Assembly (NCBI GenBank): GCA_026416815.1
Contig: JAOAEJ010000055.1
Span: 1 to 64,000 of the forward strand
Length of the DNA: 64,000 nt
Direction of reading: 5' to 3'
Source of the DNA: Clostridia bacterium
GTDB taxonomy: Bacteria; Bacillota; Clostridia; Acetivibrionales; DSM-2933
The notes below the pieces were generated by a model, which was given only the letters and a program-made list of their open reading frames with translations, made no database searches and was not told the DNA's origin. This document shows positions 60,914 to 64,000 of this stretch, piece after piece. A program made the translations under genes and the position numbers. Position 1 is the stretch's first letter. Each line of letters begins with the position of its first letter.

Positions 60914-61552
60914 TTGTTTTCAAAATTTCTTAAACTAAAGCCGGAAAAGCAGGAGCAAATTATCAACGCAGCACTGAAGGTGTTTTCAAGGGAGAGCTAC
61001 AAGCAAGCCTCTACCGATGAAATAGTAAATGCAGCGGGGATTTCTAAAGGAGCGTTGTTCCATTACTTCCGCAGTAAAAAAGACTTGTACCTCTTCCTTT
61101 ATGACTATGTAACAAAGGTCCTCACCGATGAATATTTTGGTTCCATTGATTTGTCTGAAAGGGATATTTTGCTTCGTTTGCAGCAAATGTGTCTGCTTAA
61201 GCTCTCATTACTTAAGAAGCATCCTGACATGATGAATTTTGCAGCTAAAGCATTCGTTGAGGAGGATGATGAAATAAAAGGGAACATCATGGAAAAAAAC
61301 AAAGAGATTACTGCGAAGGGTTATTCCAACTTTCAGGATAATATTGATACCTCAAAACTTAGAGAGGATGTGGATGATCAAATGGCACTAAACATCATTA
61401 GGTGGACATTTGAGGGCTATGCAAATAAGGAACAGGCTGCTCTACGGAATCATCCTATGGATGAGGTGCTATTTGATAAATGGATATCCGAAATTAACGG
61501 TTATATTGAGATAATAAGAAAATGCTTGTATAAGGGAGGAAATGAGCCATGA
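60914..61552 (+). CDS. TetR/AcrR-family repressor of an ABC exporter
   Basis: This is a 212-aa protein with a TTG start 6 nt after GGAGGGGC. The N-terminal HTH is KQEQIINAALKVFSRESYKQ followed by ASTDEIVNAAGISKGALFHYF, and the C-terminal part is helical (TetR_C group common in clostridia). It overlaps the next gene (ATGA) and is preceded by two palindromic operators, so it probably represses its own operon, which encodes an ABC-type exporter. The inducing ligand is not known. Confidence 0.95.
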   Translation: MFSKFLKLKPEKQEQIINAALKVFSRESYKQASTDEIVNAAGISKGALFHYFRSKKDLYLFLYDYVTKVLTDEYFGSIDLSERDILLRLQQMCLLKLSLLKKHPDMMNFAAKAFVEEDDEIKGNIMEKNKEITAKGYSNFQDNIDTSKLREDVDDQMALNIIRWTFEGYANKEQAALRNHPMDEVLFDKWISEINGYIEIIRKCLYKGGNEP

Positions 61553-62433
61553 ATGCAATTGAAATCAGAAACCTGACCAAGTATTACGGTAAGTCTAGGG
61601 GAATCATCGACGTGAGCTTTGATGTAAAGCAGGGAGAGATTTTTGGCTTTATCGGGCCAAATGGAGCTGGAAAATCCACCACCATCCGTATTTTACTGGC
61701 CCTCATATACCCTACCAGCGGAAGTGCCACTATTTTCGGTAAGGATAGTATTAAGTATGCACCTGAAGTTATGAAGGATGTCGGATACCTGCCGTCGGAA
61801 GTATTTTACTATGATGGAATGAAGGTTATTGATTTACTCAGGTATTCTGCAAGCTTTTACAAAAAGGACTGCAGCAAGCGCATAAAGGAACTTTCGGAAG
61901 CAATGGATTTGGACTTGACTAAAAAGATCGATGATTTATCCTTTGGGAACAAGAAAAAGGTCGGTATCGTACAGGGGCTGCTCCACGAGCCAAAGCTGAT
62001 TATTCTTGACGAGCCTACAAGCGGCCTTGACCCGCTAATGCAGCAGAAGTTTTTTGAACTGCTTGAGCACGAGAACAAAAAGGGTGCAACTATACTGCTG
62101 TCCTCCCATGTTCTTAGCGAGGTTCAAAGATTGTGCAATCGTGTTGCCATTATAAAAGAGGGTAAAATTATTAAACTTGAAGCGATGAATGCCTTAAATG
62201 AAGAAAATTTTAAGAGGTTCAAAATTGACGTCGCAGCAGATATTCCAAAGAACTATTTTCAGTTTGATGGAGTAAATGACCTACAGGTAAAAGGAAAAAC
62301 CCACAGCTTTTTATTTAAGGGAAACATCAACGAAATAACTCAAAAGCTTGCGGGTATTAAAATTTCGAACCTATGGGTGGATGAGCCTGACCTGGAGGAA
62401 ATATTCATGCACTACTATTCGAAGGAGGAATAA
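61549..62433 (+). CDS. ABC exporter ATPase
   Basis: This is a 294-aa ATP-binding protein with Walker A GPNGAGKSTT, signature LSFGNKKKVGI, Walker B plus D-loop LIILDEPTSGLD and switch LLSSHVLSEVQ. It is a YhaQ/BcrA-like drug or peptide exporter subunit. The start overlaps the repressor stop; two permease genes follow on the same strand. Similar to the ATPase at 892-1758 in type but not closely in sequence. Confidence 0.95.
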   Translation: MNAIEIRNLTKYYGKSRGIIDVSFDVKQGEIFGFIGPNGAGKSTTIRILLALIYPTSGSATIFGKDSIKYAPEVMKDVGYLPSEVFYYDGMKVIDLLRYSASFYKKDCSKRIKELSEAMDLDLTKKIDDLSFGNKKKVGIVQGLLHEPKLIILDEPTSGLDPLMQQKFFELLEHENKKGATILLSSHVLSEVQRLCNRVAIIKEGKIIKLEAMNALNEENFKRFKIDVAADIPKNYFQFDGVNDLQVKGKTHSFLFKGNINEITQKLAGIKISNLWVDEPDLEEIFMHYYSKEE

Positions 62434-62435
62434 CC

Positions 62436-63233
62436 ATGAATATCTACCTGCAAGAATTACGTGCGTATAGAAGATTTACGATCATTTGGACAGTGTCTTT
62501 AGTTGGGCTTGTGCTGCTTTATTTATCAATGTATCCTGCAATAGGGAAAGATGCTGAGAGCTTTATCAAGGTGTTGGAAGGATACCCTAAGGAAGTAAGA
62601 GAAGCTCTAGGCATGCATTTGGAAAGCATAACTTCTCTGTTGGGATTTTACTCATTTACATTTACTATGATTACCTTATTTGGCGCAATTCAAGCGATGA
62701 TTATCGGCACCGGTATTGTATCGAAGGAAGTGCGTGAGAGAACAGCAGACTTTCTTATGACCAAACCGGTTTCCCGTACAAGAATTATGACTGAAAAGTT
62801 ACTTGCTGCGGCAAGTACCATTGTTTTCACAAATGTTATCTTCCTGACTACTGCAAGTATCATGGCGAATACGGTAAAGACCACGGAGTTTGACGGTGGA
62901 GTGTTTTTCATGATGACCGTTACCTTGTTCTTTGTACAATTAATGTTTCTGGCTATGGGTGTCATGCTTTCGGTAATTTTGCCTAAGATGAAATCAGTAT
63001 TGCCGATATCGTTAGGTGTAGTATTTGGTTTTTTTGCAATAGCAGCATTCGGGGCTACCTCGGGAGATGAACCGATGCGATATTTAACCCCACTAAAGTA
63101 TTTTGACACCGCATATATCATGAAAAACGGTCAATTTGAGACACCTTTTGTAGTGACAGGTGTCTTAGTGGTTGCAACTGCAATTACCATAAGCTATTTT
63201 GTTTACAAGAAAAAGAACATTCATGCTGTATAA
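62436..63233 (+). CDS. ABC-2 type permease subunit 1
   Basis: This is a 265-aa membrane protein with about six helices and the ABC-2 hallmark VRERTADFLMTKPVSRTRIM after the second helix. It belongs to the type called ABC2_membrane_2/3. It works with the ATPase 2 nt upstream and the second permease that follows. GAAGGAGGAA precedes the ATG. Confidence 0.9.
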   Translation: MNIYLQELRAYRRFTIIWTVSLVGLVLLYLSMYPAIGKDAESFIKVLEGYPKEVREALGMHLESITSLLGFYSFTFTMITLFGAIQAMIIGTGIVSKEVRERTADFLMTKPVSRTRIMTEKLLAAASTIVFTNVIFLTTASIMANTVKTTEFDGGVFFMMTVTLFFVQLMFLAMGVMLSVILPKMKSVLPISLGVVFGFFAIAAFGATSGDEPMRYLTPLKYFDTAYIMKNGQFETPFVVTGVLVVATAITISYFVYKKKNIHAV

Positions 63234-63245
63234 GGAGGTGCGGAA

Positions 63246-64000
63246 ATGAACGTTTATTTGAGAGAACTTAGAGCCTACAGAAAATCGTTGATTATATGGT
63301 GTGTTTGTATCATATTCTTCGTTGTTTCTGGTATGGGTAAATATACAGCAATATACAGCGGTATGAACTCACCAACTGATTTTTTAGCATCAATGCCAAA
63401 ATCCTTGCAGGCGTTGATGGGAGGTGGTGCCTTTGATCTTAGTAAAGCAGTGGAGTATTTTGGATCTATATTCCTCTATTTGATATTTATGGCTACCATT
63501 CATGCCGTTATGCTGGGTTCCGGCATCATTTCCAAAGAGGAAAGTGATAAGACAACGGAATTTCTCATGGTTAAGCCGGTTTCACGCAGCAGAATAATTA
63601 CTGCAAAGCTGTTTGCTGCAGTTACAAATATTATCGTATTCAACCTCACCACACTCATATCTTCTATAGCGATTGTAGGAAAATATAGCAAAGGAGAAGC
63701 AGTTGGCGGTGATATAGCTAGATTGATGGTGGGTATGCTTTTATTACAGCTTTTGTTTATGTCGATCGGTGTTGCATTTGCAGCAGCCAGTAAAAATTTC
63801 AGAGCTACCGGAGGTGTTTCTACAGGCATACTCTTGATTACATTCATAATGTCGATGGTAATTGATATGAACGAAAATTTGGAAGGCTTGAAGTACATTA
63901 CACCGTTCAAATACTTCGATGCAAAAACCCTGCTGGTGGGTGAAGGATTTAATCCGGTTTTGGTTTTACTTACAGTTGCAATGATTGCAGGATTGACAGT
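63246..64000 (+). CDS. ABC-2 type permease subunit 2 (cut by window edge)
   Basis: The ORF from ATG 63246 (site AAGGAGGTG upstream) is open to the window end, with MNVYLRELRAYRKSLIIWCV and KTTEFLMVKPVSRSRIIT, the same motif as in the preceding gene. It is a paralogue of subunit 1, so the exporter is probably a heterodimer of permeases. The C-terminus is outside the window. Confidence 0.9.
   Translation, partial: MNVYLRELRAYRKSLIIWCVCIIFFVVSGMGKYTAIYSGMNSPTDFLASMPKSLQALMGGGAFDLSKAVEYFGSIFLYLIFMATIHAVMLGSGIISKEESDKTTEFLMVKPVSRSRIITAKLFAAVTNIIVFNLTTLISSIAIVGKYSKGEAVGGDIARLMVGMLLLQLLFMSIGVAFAAASKNFRATGGVSTGILLITFIMSMVIDMNENLEGLKYITPFKYFDAKTLLVGEGFNPVLVLLTVAMIAGLT

Noticed and set aside
61857..62078. 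73-codon minus-strand ORF inside the ABC ATPase gene, and similar ORFs antisense to other genes
   Set aside because: They are shadows of well supported genes on the other strand and have no ribosome sites.
1..64000. CRISPR array
   Set aside because: No series of regularly spaced direct repeats is seen; the repeats present are palindromic and dispersed.

Overview
The window is AT-rich, low-GC DNA with strong AGGAGG-type ribosome binding sites, many intrinsic terminators, ATG/TTG starts, an OmpR/LytTR regulator set and a secreted glycosidase-like protein. This fits an anaerobic clostridium. The style of the leuCD pair and the repeats recall Ruminiclostridium or its relatives, but that assignment is a guess. 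No ribosomal RNA or intact tRNA gene was seen.

Left part (1-8.2 kb): the 3' ends of two serine recombinases, one decayed, border a complete thuricin-CD-like two-peptide sactipeptide cluster. It holds an ABC exporter pair, two 44-45 aa precursors with three cysteines spaced CX3CX3C, two radical SAM/SPASM enzymes, an S41 peptidase and a small membrane protein that may give immunity. From 8 to 15 kb there are assorted genes: a secreted beta-propeller protein, an Aat-like transferase, an APH-like kinase, MnmD and a tRNA-dihydrouridine synthase.

15-37 kb is accessory DNA. It contains a SLATT-like membrane protein, an MrcB_N-TIR-like protein, a nucleosidase with a death-like C-terminal domain (with a possible internal start), and a RloAB/AbiL-like ATPase-Toprim pair, all candidate anti-phage genes. 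Between them lies a biosynthetic block with a B12-radical SAM enzyme, an NHLP-type RiPP precursor, a class I isoprenoid synthase-like enzyme, a 7TMR-like histidine kinase and two response regulators (one LytTR). A unit of about 0.66 kb occurs twice (17.55 kb and 35.95 kb). It has a sigma-A-type promoter, a structured leader of about 245 nt with mutually exclusive pairings that would expose or hide the Shine-Dalgarno site, and a 108-aa protein. It looks like an unassigned cis-regulatory RNA.

37-50 kb is mostly ordinary: leuCD, a lipoprotein gene broken by an in-frame TAG, a TetR-controlled glycosyltransferase/MFS operon, a second Dus, a two-component system and an acyl-CoA synthetase-like gene.

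51.3-60.5 kb is one tightly packed seven-gene operon. It encodes a CarS-like CDP-lipid synthase, a phosphatidylserine synthase, a phosphatidylserine decarboxylase, a UbiA-like prenyltransferase, two large rifampicin-phosphotransferase-like dikinases and a GNAT-like protein. The lipid enzymes match the second half of the archaeal ether-lipid pathway, so this operon is a strong candidate for an undescribed membrane-lipid pathway. The window ends in a TetR-regulated ABC exporter operon with two clear 17-bp operators.

Intergenic DNA is crowded with dispersed palindromic repeats: a family of about 98 bp in four copies with covarying arms, a family of about 194 bp in two copies, other hairpins in two copies, a REP-like hairpin, and two to three fragments resembling the 3' end of tmRNA.
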